A DNA stretch of 64,000 nucleotides from Eopsaltria australis. Taxonomy: Eukaryota; Chordata; Aves; Passeriformes; Petroicidae. The notes below the pieces were generated by a model that was given only the letters and a program-made list of their open reading frames with translations, was not told the DNA's origin and did not search any database. Shown here in pieces: positions 11,990 to 24,434 of the stretch (positions are counted from its first letter, which is position 1; every line of letters begins with the position of its first letter). The position numbers were made by a program, and so were the translations under genes. The stretch lies in the NCBI GenBank assembly GCA_034509425.1, contig JAVTVJ010000783.1, positions 102,688 through 166,687 of the forward strand, in the 5' to 3' direction.

Positions 11990-12660
11990 GGAGACAACCT
12001 TGAGAAGCCCTCTTTTAAATTTCCGGTTCGCTGAGGAAAGACTCGCTTTCTCTCCCCTCCGCGCAGTCTGGTGAGGTCTCCTCAGGCCACGTGGTCTGGG
12101 GCTGCCGGCCGGGATGGCACGGAGGGGGGAGAGGAGGAGGAGCCTGGGCCAGTCTTTCAGCTCCTCACGACGGCTCCACGCAAGAGGGAACCAAATCGGC
12201 TCCGCTCAGCTCCACCCGAGCTGAGAGAGGCTTTATTCTGCTGCCCCCGGCCAAGGAGCCTTACCGACTCTGCCCCGCCTAGCCCGAGCCGGGCTGGTTT
12301 CCCCACGGCGCGGTGTGGCGCGGCGAGAAGAGGGCTTAGGGGCGACCCCATAAAGCTTGGACGCGCCCCCCGCCGGTCGGTTTCGCAGCGCGGCTCAGCG
12401 CGAGAGAGAGCTCAGGCGACCCTCTATAGTTCGGACACGGCGGCACCAGCCCCCTGCAGATGAGACGCAGCTTGGATGGAGAACGGCGCAGACGAACTCC
12501 TCTCCCTCAGCTCGAATGCTGAACATACTACACCTGAACAACATGGGCGGAGGTCATGTGACCATCGCCCGGCCGAAAGACAACTGTTTTCTTTCAATAT
12601 CAGGATGGGACTTGAAAACATCCTTTTTCCCCCCACACAGAAAGAAAAGGAATGAAGACA
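11990..12660. promoter_or_regulatory. Candidate CpG-island promoter, gene unknown
   Basis: CG dinucleotides and GC content rise sharply here against AT-rich flanks. The block has an E-box CCACGTGG near 12088, a TCCGGTTCG stretch near 12022, a CATAAAGC near 12348, and splice-like edges: CTGGTGAGG near 12067, and CCCCACACAG near 12631 followed some 26 bp on by CAGGTAC. It lacks LTR-style ends or target duplications that I can find. It could be a host gene promoter with a first exon, a promoter remnant, or an unrecognised element. Open frames inside it have no recognisable domain. Confidence 0.45.
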
Positions 12661-12826
12661 CAACAGGTACAACATAAAGACTCCAAGTTAATGAATGTAG
12701 CAAAGCTTATATTTAGAAAAAGAAGAGATGAGGAGTGCCTTGAGGCTGAAAATTCTCTTGTAAAGACATGTTGATAAACTCAGCTATAATATACCCTGTA
12801 ATACATGAACAATGGTCTAAACAATG

Positions 12827-14123
12827 GTCGTGGTTTTAGTTTGCTTATTCAGGTTTGTGGCTAAATGCCAGCACACTTACCTAAATTTACTTGATTGCTT
12901 GTTGTGAGATAAGGATTAGGAGTAGGCAAAGCAGGCTCAAACTTTATAAAGTACAAAGAAGTTTTATTAATATATCTAAGACAAAGGGAAAAAAGAAAAA
13001 AAACTCAAGAAAAAAAAAAAACCAGAATAAACTCCCCAGACCACCCCTCCTTCCTCACCTCTCCATTTCATTCTCCCTGACAACATACAAAAGACAACAC
13101 TTTGACCTCCAGTCAGTTTACCACCTCAGAAACAGCTCTTGTTCTAGTTTCTCATCAGGCTGTACTTTTTCAACACTTACTTGTCTGTACTTAGGTATTT
13201 CAGTTCATTGGCTGCAATAAGAACTTCACATCCCCCTTTGGACTATATCTTCATATATTACAGAGAATTTATTAGCTCAGTCCCCCACCATGGTTCTCCA
13301 AAAGAGTTTTCAGCTTCATTTTTGAAGCAACTTCTCATGCACCTCCCTCTAGGTATCAGTTCTGCTTTCCTCACTGACTGTAAAGTCTCTGCGCTGCACT
13401 ATGTAGATGTCCTCACTCGTTCCTCTCTCTGCGAGGAAGGATGGGTGTCTGTGAGTTTAGTCCAGGCATGGAGAGAGGTAATTTCTGTCTCTCTCTCTCC
13501 GGCAGTGTGAGGATCACGTGCTCTTTGCCGGGCTGCTTGAACAGGTCCGAGCTGAATGCCAGACGCTCTCAGAGTCTCTGCTTGGCTCGGCCAAGCTGGC
13601 TCGGCCTGCTGGGGCCATCTAGGCCTGGGGTGACAGGGCAGGGCCTGGCCCGAGCTGGATGGAGTCCGGCCTGGTCCTTGCCTGGCCCGGAGCAGGGGCC
13701 TGGCTCTCCCTCTTGTGTAGCTGGCACACCCGCTGAGCTGTATCTGCTGAAGATTCCAGCCGTTCCTCCCCCATGCCTGCCCGGCTGCAGCAGCACGGCT
13801 GCCATAAAACCTCCCTTCCCCCCCCCCCATCCCTCCTTCGGAAGGAGGTAGGGGGGGGCCTTACCAGTGAGAGAAGCAGGAGCTGCTCCTCTCTACACAG
13901 CAGCAGCAGGTCCAAAGAGGAAGAGCGTCAGAAAGTCTCTGCTTATATATGGTTTTTTCCTTGAAGGCGGACCAACTTTTTAATTGGTTTACCTACCTAT
14001 CAATTCTTAAAACTACCTGATTATTGGCTCTCTCTCTCGCAGGAAGGAAGTTGTATTCCTTCCTGCATTCCTGCAGCACAGATCACTTCCTAGATTTTGA
14101 CCCCTCTGGCCTAACCCAGGACA
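12827..14123 (-). mobile_element. 3' LTR of the minimal provirus
   Basis: In minus-strand sense it runs TGTCCTGGG...ACCACGACC, with the last base pairs altered at the left edge. It has a TATA box near 13945 (ATATATAAGC) and AATAAAAC near 12965. Compared with the 1.6-kb form it lacks about 330-350 bp near 13140, the part that would hold the acceptor-like site. Long open frames here on both strands are GC-composition shadows that recur in the other LTR. Confidence 0.88.
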
Positions 14124-14143
14124 TTCCACCTCTCGCCTTCAGG
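14124..14143 (-). other. Polypurine tract
   Basis: On the minus strand GAAGGCGAGAGGTGGAA abuts the TGTCC start of the 3' LTR, which is where plus-strand DNA synthesis is primed in retroviruses. Confidence 0.75.
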
Positions 14144-14397
14144 AAAAACCATATATAAGACTTATTATCAAAATTACATTAATTATACAATCTTTACTTA
14201 GAATAAGAAAAATTACTAAACTAAGCAGAAAGCTTCTTACACAAACCTCCACCTCTAGACTTTATATGACTACTACAATACACAGTTTCTACTACCATTT
14301 ACTTTATCTTGTATTTTAATACATGCTTTGCCTATTATTTCTCCTAATCAATCCTTATCTCAAAACTCCCATCAATTTGCCCATTATTTGGTTCGAT

Positions 14398-14415
14398 TTC
14401 CCGGCCAACGCACCA
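14398..14415 (-). other. Primer-binding site for tRNA-Gly
   Basis: On the minus strand, 5 bases after the LTR end, TGGTGCGTTGGCCGGGAA is complementary to the 3' end of vertebrate tRNA-Gly(GCC) with one mismatch. This defines the 5' LTR/leader boundary and the direction of the element. Confidence 0.8.
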
Positions 14416-14420
14416 TTGAA

Positions 14421-15718
14421 TGTCGTGGTTTTAGTTTGCTTATTCAGGTTTGTGGCTAAATGCCAGCACACTTACCTAAATTTACTTGATTGCTTGTTGT
14501 GAGATAAGGATTAGGAGTAGGCAAAGCAGGCTCAAACTTTATAAAGTACAAAGAAGTTTTATTAATATATCTAAGACAAAGGGAAAAAAGAAAAAAAACT
14601 CAAGAAAAAAAAAAAACCAGAATAAACTCCCCAGACCACCCCTCCTTCCTCACCTCTCCATTTCATTCTCCCTGACAACATACAAAAGACAACACTTTGA
14701 CCTCCAGTCAGTTTACCACCTCAGAAACAGCTCTTGTTCTAGTTTCTCATCAGGCTGTACTTTTTCAACACTTACTTGTCTGTACTTAGGTATTTCAGTT
14801 CATTGGCTGCAATAAGAACTTCACATCCCCCTTTGGACTATATCTTCATATATTACAGAGAATTTATTAGCTCAGTCCCCAACCATGGTTCTCCAAAAGA
14901 GTTTTCAGCTTCACTTTTGAAGCAACTTCTCATGCACCTCCCTCTAGGTATCAGTTCTGCTTTCCTCACTGACTGTAAAGTCTCTGCGCTGCACTATGTA
15001 GATGTCCTCACTCGTTCCTCTCTCTGCGAGGAAGGATGGGTGTCTGTGAGTTTAGTCCAGGCATGGAGAGAGTTAATTTCTGTCTCTCTCTCTCCGGCAG
15101 TGTGAGGATCACGTGCTCTTTGCCGGGCTGCTTGAACAGGTCCGAGCTGAATGCCAGACGCTCTCAGAGTCTCTGCTTGGCTCGGCCAAGCTGGCTCGGC
15201 CTGCTGGGGCCATCTAGGCCTGGGGTGACAGGGCAGGGCCTGGCCCGAGCTGGATGGAGTCCGGCCTGGTCCTTGCCTGGCCCGGAGCAGGGGCCTGGCT
15301 CTCCCTCTTGTGTAGCTGGCACACCCGCTGAGCTGTATCTGCTGAAGATTCCAGCCGTTCCTCCCCCATGCCTGCCCGGCTGCAGCGGCACGGCTGCCGT
15401 AAAACCTCCCTTCCCCCCCCCCCATCCCTCCTTCGGAAGGAGGTAGGGGGGGGCCTTACCAGTGAGAGAAGCAGGAGCTGCTCCTCTCTACACAGCAGCA
15501 GCAGGTCCAAAGAGGAAGAGCGTCAGAGAGTCTCTGCTTATATATGGTTTTTTCCTTGAAGGCGGACCAACTTTTTAATTGGTTTACCTACCTATCAATT
15601 CTTAAAACTACCTGATTATTGGCTCTCTCTCTCGCAGGAAGGAAGTTGTATTTCTTCCTGCATTCCTGCAGCCCAGATCACTTCCTAGATTTTGACCCCT
15701 CTGGCCTAACCCAGGACA
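14421..15718 (-). mobile_element. 5' LTR of the minimal provirus
   Basis: This is the near-identical partner of 12827-14123 at a constant offset of about 1595 bp. It begins TGTCCTGGG at 15718 and ends CCACGACA at 14421 on the minus strand. The TATA box and AATAAA are at equivalent positions. Confidence 0.88.
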
Positions 15719-16362
15719 GGGGTATGTAATGTTCTAGGTACAAGCAGTGGACTAAGACTTGTATTAGGATTCCTTGCCCCGGGAATAATAGAAGAAGACT
15801 TGTGTTGCCGATAATGAAGAAAGGGGATTTCGTTGCCACTGTAAGAGAAATGTTCATCCTCAAAAAAGTACCTCAACGACCATCATATGTCCATTGGTAG
15901 TAGCCCTGGGAAAGCTACTGAAGTAGGAAGGGTTCCAGACAAGCAAATCTTTTCCTCTGGGCAATTGCTTACTGGGAGGCTGACAACCATAGGAACTGTG
16001 TTTCCTATGGAGAATCAACATAACAGAGCAAGAGAAAACTTCTCTCCCTACATGAACTACAGTTCCCAAAAAGAACTGTTTCCAGAGGTGGTAATTTAAC
16101 TACAAGTCAAAGCCTTTTGTATGGCCAGTGGGAAAGAAATGAAGAGGTGGGGGAGAAAAAAGGTGTTCTAAAAGTTTTGTTCTGAATCCTGATTATTATT
16201 ACTCCTGTTTTAAGTCTGTTAATAAATTATTTTTATATCCCTTAAGTATAAACCTGCTTTGCCTACTATTAATCCTTATCTCACAAGAAAAATCAAGTAA
16301 TTTTGGTAAGTGTGCTGGCGTTTAACCAAAAAACTCAAATAGGCAAATTAAGACCACTACAG
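15719..16362 (+). mobile_element. Old 3' remnant of the 1.6-kb LTR family
   Basis: On the plus strand the sequence aligns loosely with the downstream half of the 1.6-kb LTR. It opens like the 'gatgtgaggttctaattg' region, passes a 'cctgctttgcctac' block, and ends GACCACTACA at 16362. Divergence is much higher than among other copies here. It lies head to head against the minimal provirus, whose insertion or recombination may have removed the rest. Confidence 0.7.
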
Positions 16363-18343
16363 AGCTATAGACTCAGCCAAAAGACTCATAAAAAAACCCC
16401 TAATCTGGCAAAAACATACCAAAACCCTGTGTGTGCTTCAGATCAGGGTCAAGCCTTACATTTTGACCCAACTTCTTATAAAAATATCCTACTATGTGCC
16501 ATTTTTCTTTTTCTTTTCTGACCCAAGGGCTCTGCATAAGGCATTTAAAAAATGAATGATTTATCAGTAAAGAAAGCACATTAGACTGCATAAAAATATA
16601 ATTCCATCTTAAATTCAGATGAAACCAGTACAGATATGTGTCAGCTCCTTATAGAATAAAATTTTAGTAGAAGTTTGAATGAGGTTCCAAAACATCCTTT
16701 TAGCTTCTGCCATTTCACATGGGTTTTATTTTCTGAATTCTTCCAAAAACCAGAAGTATGGATGTTTTAATGACTGAAAATGGCCTCTAACCATATTTAA
16801 CTGCTTGAAAAGCTCTTGTAGGCAACTGTACTTCTAAATTATCTCCTGATATTTTGAAGAATTTGGTGTATAGAGGGTCAAGATGTAGCAACATCTTAAC
16901 CATGTAATTTTTAGCAACTTTGACCTTAAGATGTTCTACTCTACCCCTAAGGGAGGAAAAGGATCTGTCCTCCTGCAAGTTCCAATGTTTGCTGGTGACA
17001 AAAATAATTCAATGTTCTGTGCCATTTGCATTTACCTGTAAATGTTACCTCTCACTAGGTAGAAGGCTTTTCCAGTGGTTCTAATAATTTAGATGCATTG
17101 ATTTTCAGGTTATGACTCAAGAAATCTGTTTGTTTGTTGGTTATTTGGGGGAAGAAAAAAAAAGAAAAGTAAAATCCATTTTCAAGATCTCAGATTGGAG
17201 TTTAAAATCCATTACTCAGAGAAGTTGAAGACCTTGAAAACGATTTCTGTTAAATACTCTATTGCTTCAACTATTGCAAAATTACTTTCTCTTGTAAAAT
17301 TCATGGTCAAGTCTCATGGAATAAAATGCTTGAAGTTATCCAGTGACTAAGAACTTTGAGATGCTTGTAGGGGTTAACTTATGAAGTTTTCCAGGTTTTC
17401 CATTATAAGTTGCAGCTGCCTAATTATTGATTTAATTATTGCTGACAAAACATCTTTAAAAACTGCAGTGGTGGAGAAATCTGTAGCTGGAAGTGGGCAT
17501 TGACTTGCTTTAATTGTCCTGCTCAATGAACTAACCAGTTGTTTAACATAATTTTTTATTATTTATTAGAAAAATACAAAACACAGTGAACCAACTCTAA
17601 CGTTCACAATGTATTTCCAGTTTGCAAGTTCAGAGTGTTTTGTGGTTGGGTTTTTGGAGGGATTTTTTTTGGTAGCACATGTGGTGTGTCAGATTTCAGT
17701 TTGAAGTACTCTCTATACCTTCAGTTGCCTTTTTATTTTCCAAAAGCAAAGTATAAACTTGGAATTTTCATCATCATTCATTCATTTTACTTTTTTCTTG
17801 GCAGCTGATTTCCTTTTTCTTGTGCTCAGTAATATTGAAGCTTTGGCTCAAGGTTCAGTCTCCATATTCAATGTAAATGGATTATAGTTTAAGCATAAGT
17901 TGATTTTATATGTCTTTTTCGTATTCAGTTTATACTCTATTTTACAATTACTGCTGTTATTCTAAAGATTAATTGTACACTGTTAGGACTGTTATAGTTC
18001 ATTATGCTATTCTAATACATTTAAACAGAAGATAAAAGGCAGTTCATCACTCAGTCGTATTTACTACTTTGATCATTCTTTACCTTTGGGCTAGGATTGA
18101 GTCAGGAGCAGTTTATTCAGGTACCTCACTTATTCAAGTATAAATTAACAACTTCAAGACTTCATAATTTGCATTAAACATATTCTTTATTTCTTTTGAT
18201 CTTAAAAAATTTTGTGAAAATATTAAAGCCAAAAAATTATGCATTGTTTATACCAAGTGAACATTCATTTATACCATCAGAAAGGAAAGATCTGTGTTCA
18301 GTGTCTTGTGTATTCTCCATGTTGTTTACTCCTTTGTCTATAA
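16363..18343. other. Unique AT-rich DNA
   Basis: There are about 2 kb with no gene or element I can recognise. Confidence 0.5.
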
Positions 18344-19954
18344 GTGGTGGTTTTAGTTCGCTTATTTAGGTTTGTGGCTAAATGCTAGCACACTTAAGTT
18401 TACTTGATGTTTGTTGCGAGATGAGGATTAGGAGTAGGTAAAGTAGGTTTAAACTTTATAAAGTATAAAGAAACTTTATTAATATATTTAAAACAAAGGG
18501 AAGGAAAAAAAACTAAGAAAAACTAGAACAAATTTTTCAGACTACTTTTTTTTCTTACTTTTTTATTTTATTTTCTCTGACAACATACAAAAGACAACAC
18601 TTCAACTTTTAGTTAATTTACTACTTTAGAAATAGCTTTTGTTTGAGTTTATTTAGGGAGAGAAGTTCCTTTTTTGTTTATACTATGGATTTTTGAAAGA
18701 AAAATATAGTTTTTATGGGTTTTTTGCTTCACCATCAGCCGCCGCCCGGAGGAAAGACTGGCTTAATGGTGGATTTTTCCCACACCAGTAGTTTTCTTAC
18801 AGCTACTATGGTGGGTTATGAACAGTCCACAGGGTACTTGTTTTAAGGATGTATAGTTTAATTGCAGCAACAAAGAAATTTTTTTCTTTTGTGCTGAGCA
18901 ACACAGGTTCTTTTGACAACTTAGGTTCTTTAGCATTCCCCCCGGGAGCAGGGCTTTGGGTCACAGCCTCTCCTCTCTCTTGGTAAAAGTTTTTTATGAG
19001 GCTGTATTTTTTTAACATTTATTTGTTTTTATTTAGGTATTTTAGTTAATTGGCTGCAATTAGAACTTCACAATCTTTTTTTTGGACTATATTTTTATAT
19101 ATTACAAGGAATTTATTAGCTCAGTCCCCAACCATGATTCTTTAAAAGAGTTTTTAGCTTCATTCTCGAAGCACTTCTTATGCTCCTCCCTCTAGGTATT
19201 AGTTTTGCTTTCCTCCCTGACTGTAAAGTCTCTATGCTGTATTTATGCAGATGTCTTTATTCGTTCCTCTCTGTGCAGGGAAGGATGGGTGTTTGCAAGT
19301 TTAGTCTAGGCATGGATAGAGTTAATTTTTGTCTCTCTCTCCGGCAGTGTGACGATCACATGCTCCCTGCCGGGCTGTTTGAACAGGTCCGAGCTGGATG
19401 GTAGAAGCTTTCAGAGTCTTTGTGGCCTGGCTCTGCGGAGCTGGCTCGGCCTGGTGGGGCCATCTGGGCCCGGGGTGACAGGGAAGGTCCTGGCCTGAGC
19501 TGGATGGAGTCCGGCCCGGTCCTTGCCTGGCCCGGAGCAGGGGCCTGGCCCTGTCTCATGTAGCTGACATGTCGGCTGAGCTGTATCTGCTGAAAATTCC
19601 AGCCGGTTCTTCCCCCATGCCCGGCTGCAGCGGCATGGCCGCTTTAAACCTCCCTTCCCCCCCCCCCCCTCCTCCCTCCTTTGAAAGGGGGGTGGGGGGG
19701 TGGGCTTACCAGGGAGAGAAGCAGGAGATGCTCCTCTCTACACAGCAGCAGGTCAAAAGAGGAAGAGGCTCAGAGGGTCTCTGCTTATATATGGTTTTTC
19801 CCCCGAAGACGGATCAACTTTTTAATTGGTTCACGTACACATCAATCTTTAAAACTACCTAGCTACTAACTGCCTCTCTCAAGAAAGAAGTTATATCCTT
19901 TTCTGCAGCATAGGTCACTTCTTAAATTTTAACCTCTCCTGCCTAACCCAAGAC
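18344..19954 (-). mobile_element. 1.6-kb solo LTR, G-to-A hypermutated
   Basis: This is a full-length member of the TGTCCTGGG...CCACTACA family in minus-strand sense. Compared with the copies at 4972-6598, 23622-28553 and 54930-56562 it has very many C-to-T changes as read on the plus strand, meaning G-to-A on the retroviral sense strand. The reverse change is rare. Even the acceptor-like TTACAG has been altered. The pattern is what a cytidine deaminase leaves on minus-strand cDNA. No clear target duplication is visible. Confidence 0.88.
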
Positions 19955-22900
19955 ATTATGGCCAATATGCCTGTTGGTGTAATTAGTGTTATATATTTCT
20001 CCATTTTTCAACACAGTGATATCATCTTTTTTTTCCAGGAGTTTTGGAATTTATACATGTTTAGTGAATATTTGTTTAATTTTTTCTTTTTCTTTTTTTT
20101 TTGCTTCTTTCCTTCACTTCAGCCCACTAATAACTGAGGTGATCATTCTCAAGGAAATAAAACAATCAAGTGAAAAAAAATCCTCACAATTCTCTCTATA
20201 TTCTTTGTTGTTTCTGTCTGAACTTATGCACCACCCATGGAATCACACAAGATTGAGTTACTCAGCTATAGCCAGTTGCAGCTGTATAAATACAGACAGT
20301 GAAAAAATTTATCTGCAGACCAGTTATCATCAATTACAATAGGACTAGTAAGTTTGACAATCAATAATTCAGACTGGTAGCAATAACTATCTGATGAACC
20401 TGATTTACTCCTTCCATTTCCAGTTCTGTTTCAGGTTATGAAATGCCTTCTCTTGAAATGGATTTTAATCTAGAGACACCTGTATTTGTGTCTCTAAGAA
20501 GCTTGATGGGGTAGCTTTCATCAGAAGAAATCCACTTTGACCAGCATGGGTTTGTTACTTTCCTTGTAACTGATGAGCAGATGTCTGCTCATGTTCAGGC
20601 TGTTTTTCCAAGCTTTTAAGAACTCTTGTGTATACATACTTGCTTTAATTCAGTTATGGCTTCAGCTAGCAATTTCAGCTTCTGTATAAAGATTATGGTC
20701 CAGTAGCATTGCCAAGTAATAAGAGTTTCTTCCTGAACATTTTGCTCAAATAAGCTTTTTACAGCCATGTTAATACCACTAATGGACCTGCTGATATTTA
20801 CATTGCTTTTATGAAGCCTGGAAATGATTGTTTTCTTAGCGTTTTACACAGAACAGTAATAAGCGCTGAATGCTGCAGTATAAACAAGGAGGGTTGGTGC
20901 TGTTCATTATCTTATCTTACTTTTAAAAGGCTTTTTTGCTATGCTTATATTACTCAAGTGATGTCTTGCAATGATATGATTTGCAAGGGTTGCAATGTAC
21001 TATTTAGTCATCAAATATATTTAGTGGTGATCCTGTATGCACACCAGTGTTGTATAAAATAATGAGTGGACCATAAGCAAGGAAAAAAAACTCTAGCTGG
21101 TTTGAAGAGTTCCTTATTCACTGGCTGGAGGTAATGCAAAGGAATTTTGCCTGCTAATGGCAACAAAGAAGTGCAATTTCCAAGCAGCAACATGCAATCA
21201 AAGTTCTCTTTGCTATCTAAAGTATCACCGACAACAGAGAAAGCCTAGAAGATATTATCTGCCTTTTAAATGCCTGAAGCCACAGGATGTGAATGCCACA
21301 CTATTTGAGTTTCCTTTACTTCCAACTTAGTATAAGCAGTAATGATTTTACCTCAATCACTGCTATTTATAAATAGTACAAAAATCAAAAATCTCCTTCT
21401 TACCATGTGGAATTATAAAGCACCTGACTCAAAAGCGCTATGGCTTACAATTACAAATAAAAAATTAATGTCATATCTTAAGAATTATAAGACAGAAATT
21501 AAAACCAGTGGCTAAATCAATATGTAATTAAATTGTATTAAAAATAAAAAGAAAATAAAAAGTAAGAAAGAATAATAGATGATTGATTGAATGAATGAAG
21601 CTGTGAAGACAAAATGTAAAAAAACCCAAAACCATTAAGTAGCTTTTTTTGCATCAATTTCCCTTCATTTTGTCTTACTCTTTTCCTATCCAGTGTACAG
21701 CTTAGGTCAGTTCTTCTAACTGCCAATAAAAATCTTCATGTTTTGTAAGCTCCAGGATACAGAAACTCTAGCCAAGTCTCCTCCTGCTTTAATAAACCAT
21801 GTAGCTGCAAAGAATAGGACTAATACACCTAATGACTCTACTAGGATATTCTTCTACAACTGATTTAACTGTTTGTATAATTCAGAAGATGTTTGGTGGA
21901 AGAGAGAATGCATGCCATGATTTCCATAGTACAACTATGTAATGAAATGCCACAGTATTCCATTTAAATTTTTGTTATTTTTCATCTGAATAACACGCAT
22001 ATATTAATAATATGTAGTGCCAGTTGAAATCTTCTGGAGCCATGTCTGCACACACATAAAAGTTACTTCCTGATTGGAGCTGTTAGTTTTCAGGCAATGA
22101 ATGGTTAGGTTTTGAGAGGCATAACAAGTAGGAAATGTACAGTCATAGGAACACCTATGAGAATAGAAAGGTCACCCACACTGACACCTGAGCGCCATTC
22201 TCTTAGAGAACATAACAAAAATAAGAGAAAGTGTGAGATAGGTAGTCTACATGAAAACTTGCTACAAACTTCTTTAATGTTGCAATATTTTCCATCAACA
22301 CAAGCCAGTTCCCCCTTATTCTCGGTTTGAGTTTGCATCTCACATTCAGATCGCAGGTTTAAGTCTTCATGCAGATTGTAAACCAACAGTCTTTTAAAGA
22401 GATAATATGCAACATGTGAAGGAAATTACAGTAAATTGACTTATCTACTTTACCTTTAGTGTCTTTATATATCCCAGTAGAGTCTTTAGTGTAATAATAA
22501 AGTGAATACTGGAATATTTATATTGCTAATTATTCTAACAAAAGCAAGTTGCTTAGAAGAGATTCTGCTGGCTTTAATTCCATTTAATGCAGTTACATAG
22601 TCATGTCCATAGAAGAACTGAATTACAATTTCTGCAAACAGTATGTAAATACTTTGGTGTTGTGTTTTTTGCAGGCATAATTAACCTTTGGGATACGAAA
22701 TTCCAGATGTGTTTGATAAAGTGTTTATAACCTGTCTGATGAGAATTCTCCAAATAGCAGATGATTTGAAGGGAAGGAATCCTTCTCAGCCTTTTGTAGC
22801 ACATAAATTAATAATTTGCTTTACCTAGAAGATTAAGTTCATTTTACAAAGACAGGAACACTTGGCATGTTCTAATCTGATCTGCCACAATTAGCAATTA

Positions 22901-23616
22901 CATACATTTGCAGTGCTTTTAGGATCTTATTATTTATTTCTTTTTCCAGAAATAAGGAGAAATATTTCTCTAACATATAGATTGTACCTGGGTAAGTGAC
23001 TACATGACTTCTGGAAGAGTCAGAATGAAGGGCATGAAGCATATGTTGAAGAAAAATAGTCCTATGAAACCTTACTAGATAAGAAACAGATTACTAAATA
23101 TTGGGTTCTTTGCTTTTCTGAATTGTACTCATTTTCAGAATCACATAGTACTGAAAGAATTTCTGGTTTTGAATGTCTCAATTTTGAGAGTTTCTTATGC
23201 AAAATAAATCCATTTTCTTCCAACTCTCACCAATCTGAATATTAAAATAGCCTATTTAATTTTATTTAAAATATTCATAATTGGAATTACTTTCAAATAC
23301 AGAGCTATCATTTTGAAGTGCTGTAATAGAAACAAAATATTTTTTTTTATTCTTGCAAAAAGTCTTTTAAATAAATTGACATTATTTTACATAACCACTG
23401 ATTGGTATTTGCATCATAGTAATACTTAAGAATTCAGTTCAGACAGATATAAATATATAGATATAGATGACATGGATATAGTACAAAAACATAACACAGT
23501 CACTGCCTGAAAAGAGTTTAGAACTGAATATATATATAAGATCACAGGAAGCAGATGAATGCCGATTTGCAGGGAAGTAAAAGGAAGAAGTGATACAATA
23601 TTGGTCAGCACAATAG
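19955..23616. other. Unique AT-rich DNA
   Basis: There are 3.7 kb without a recognisable gene, RNA gene or mobile element. Open frames up to about 118 codons (19986-20342) are low-complexity and unconvincing. Confidence 0.5.
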
Positions 23617-24434
23617 GCAATTGCAGTGGTTTCAGTTCACCTATTCAGTTTTGTGGCTAAATGCCAGCACACTTACCCAAATTTACTTGATGTTCGTTGT
23701 GAGATGAGGATTAGGAGTAGGCAAAGCAGGTTCAAACTTTATAAAGTATAAAGAAAACTTTATTAATACACCTAAGACAGAGGGAAAGAAAGAAAAAAAA
23801 AACCAAGAAAAACCAGAACAAACTCCTCAGACCACCCTTCCTTCCCCCACCTCTCCATTTCATTCTCCCCGACAACATACAGAAGACAACACCTCGACCT
23901 CCAGTCAGTTTACCACCTCAGAAATAGCTCTCATTTCAGTTCATTTAGGGAGAGAAGTCTCTTTTGTTCACACCATGGATTTTCTGTAAGAAAACATACA
24001 GTTTTTATGGGTCTTCTGCCTCACGATTAGCTGCCGCCCGGAAGAAAGACCGGCTTAATGGTGGATCCCTCCCACACCAGTAGCCTTCCCACAGCCACTA
24101 TGGCGGGTTATGAACAGTCCACAGGGTACCTGTTTTAAGGATGCACAGTTCAATTGCAGCAACAAAGAAAATTTCTTCTTCTGTGCTGAGCAACACAGGT
24201 TCTCCTGACAACTCAGTTTCTCTGGCATTCCCCCCGGGACCAGGGCTCTGGGTCACAGCCTCTCCTCTCCCTTGGTTCAAGTTTCTCATCAGGCTGTACT
24301 TTTTCAACACTTACTTGTCTGTACTTAGGTATTTCAGTTCATTGGCTGCAATTAGAACCTCACATCCCCCCCTTTGGACTACATCTTCATATATTACAGG
24401 GAATTTATTAGCTCAGTCCCCAACCATGGTTCTC

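Larger units (their letters stand above)
12827..15718 (-). mobile_element. Minimal non-autonomous provirus (LTR - 297 bp - LTR)
   Basis: Two directly repeated LTRs of about 1297 bp flank only 297 bp of internal DNA. Sense is minus: 5' LTR 14421-15718, primer site, short AT-rich leader, polypurine tract, 3' LTR 12827-14123. The LTRs differ at roughly eight positions by eye, so the insertion is young. There is no gag, pro, pol or env, so mobilisation would need proteins supplied by another virus. The LTR is a shortened form of the 1.6-kb family. I could not find matching target duplications at the outer flanks. Confidence 0.88.

Noticed and set aside
14391..14415. A stretch like the 3' half of a tRNA-Gly gene (TTCGATTTCCCGGCC...CACCA)
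   Set aside because: It ends in an encoded CCA, lacks the 5' half of a tRNA, and sits beside an LTR end. It is the retroviral primer-binding site.
12827..16017. Simple tandem duplication of a 1595-bp genomic segment
   Set aside because: The repeat joint has a primer site on one side and a polypurine tract on the other, so it is a provirus with two LTRs rather than a segmental duplication.
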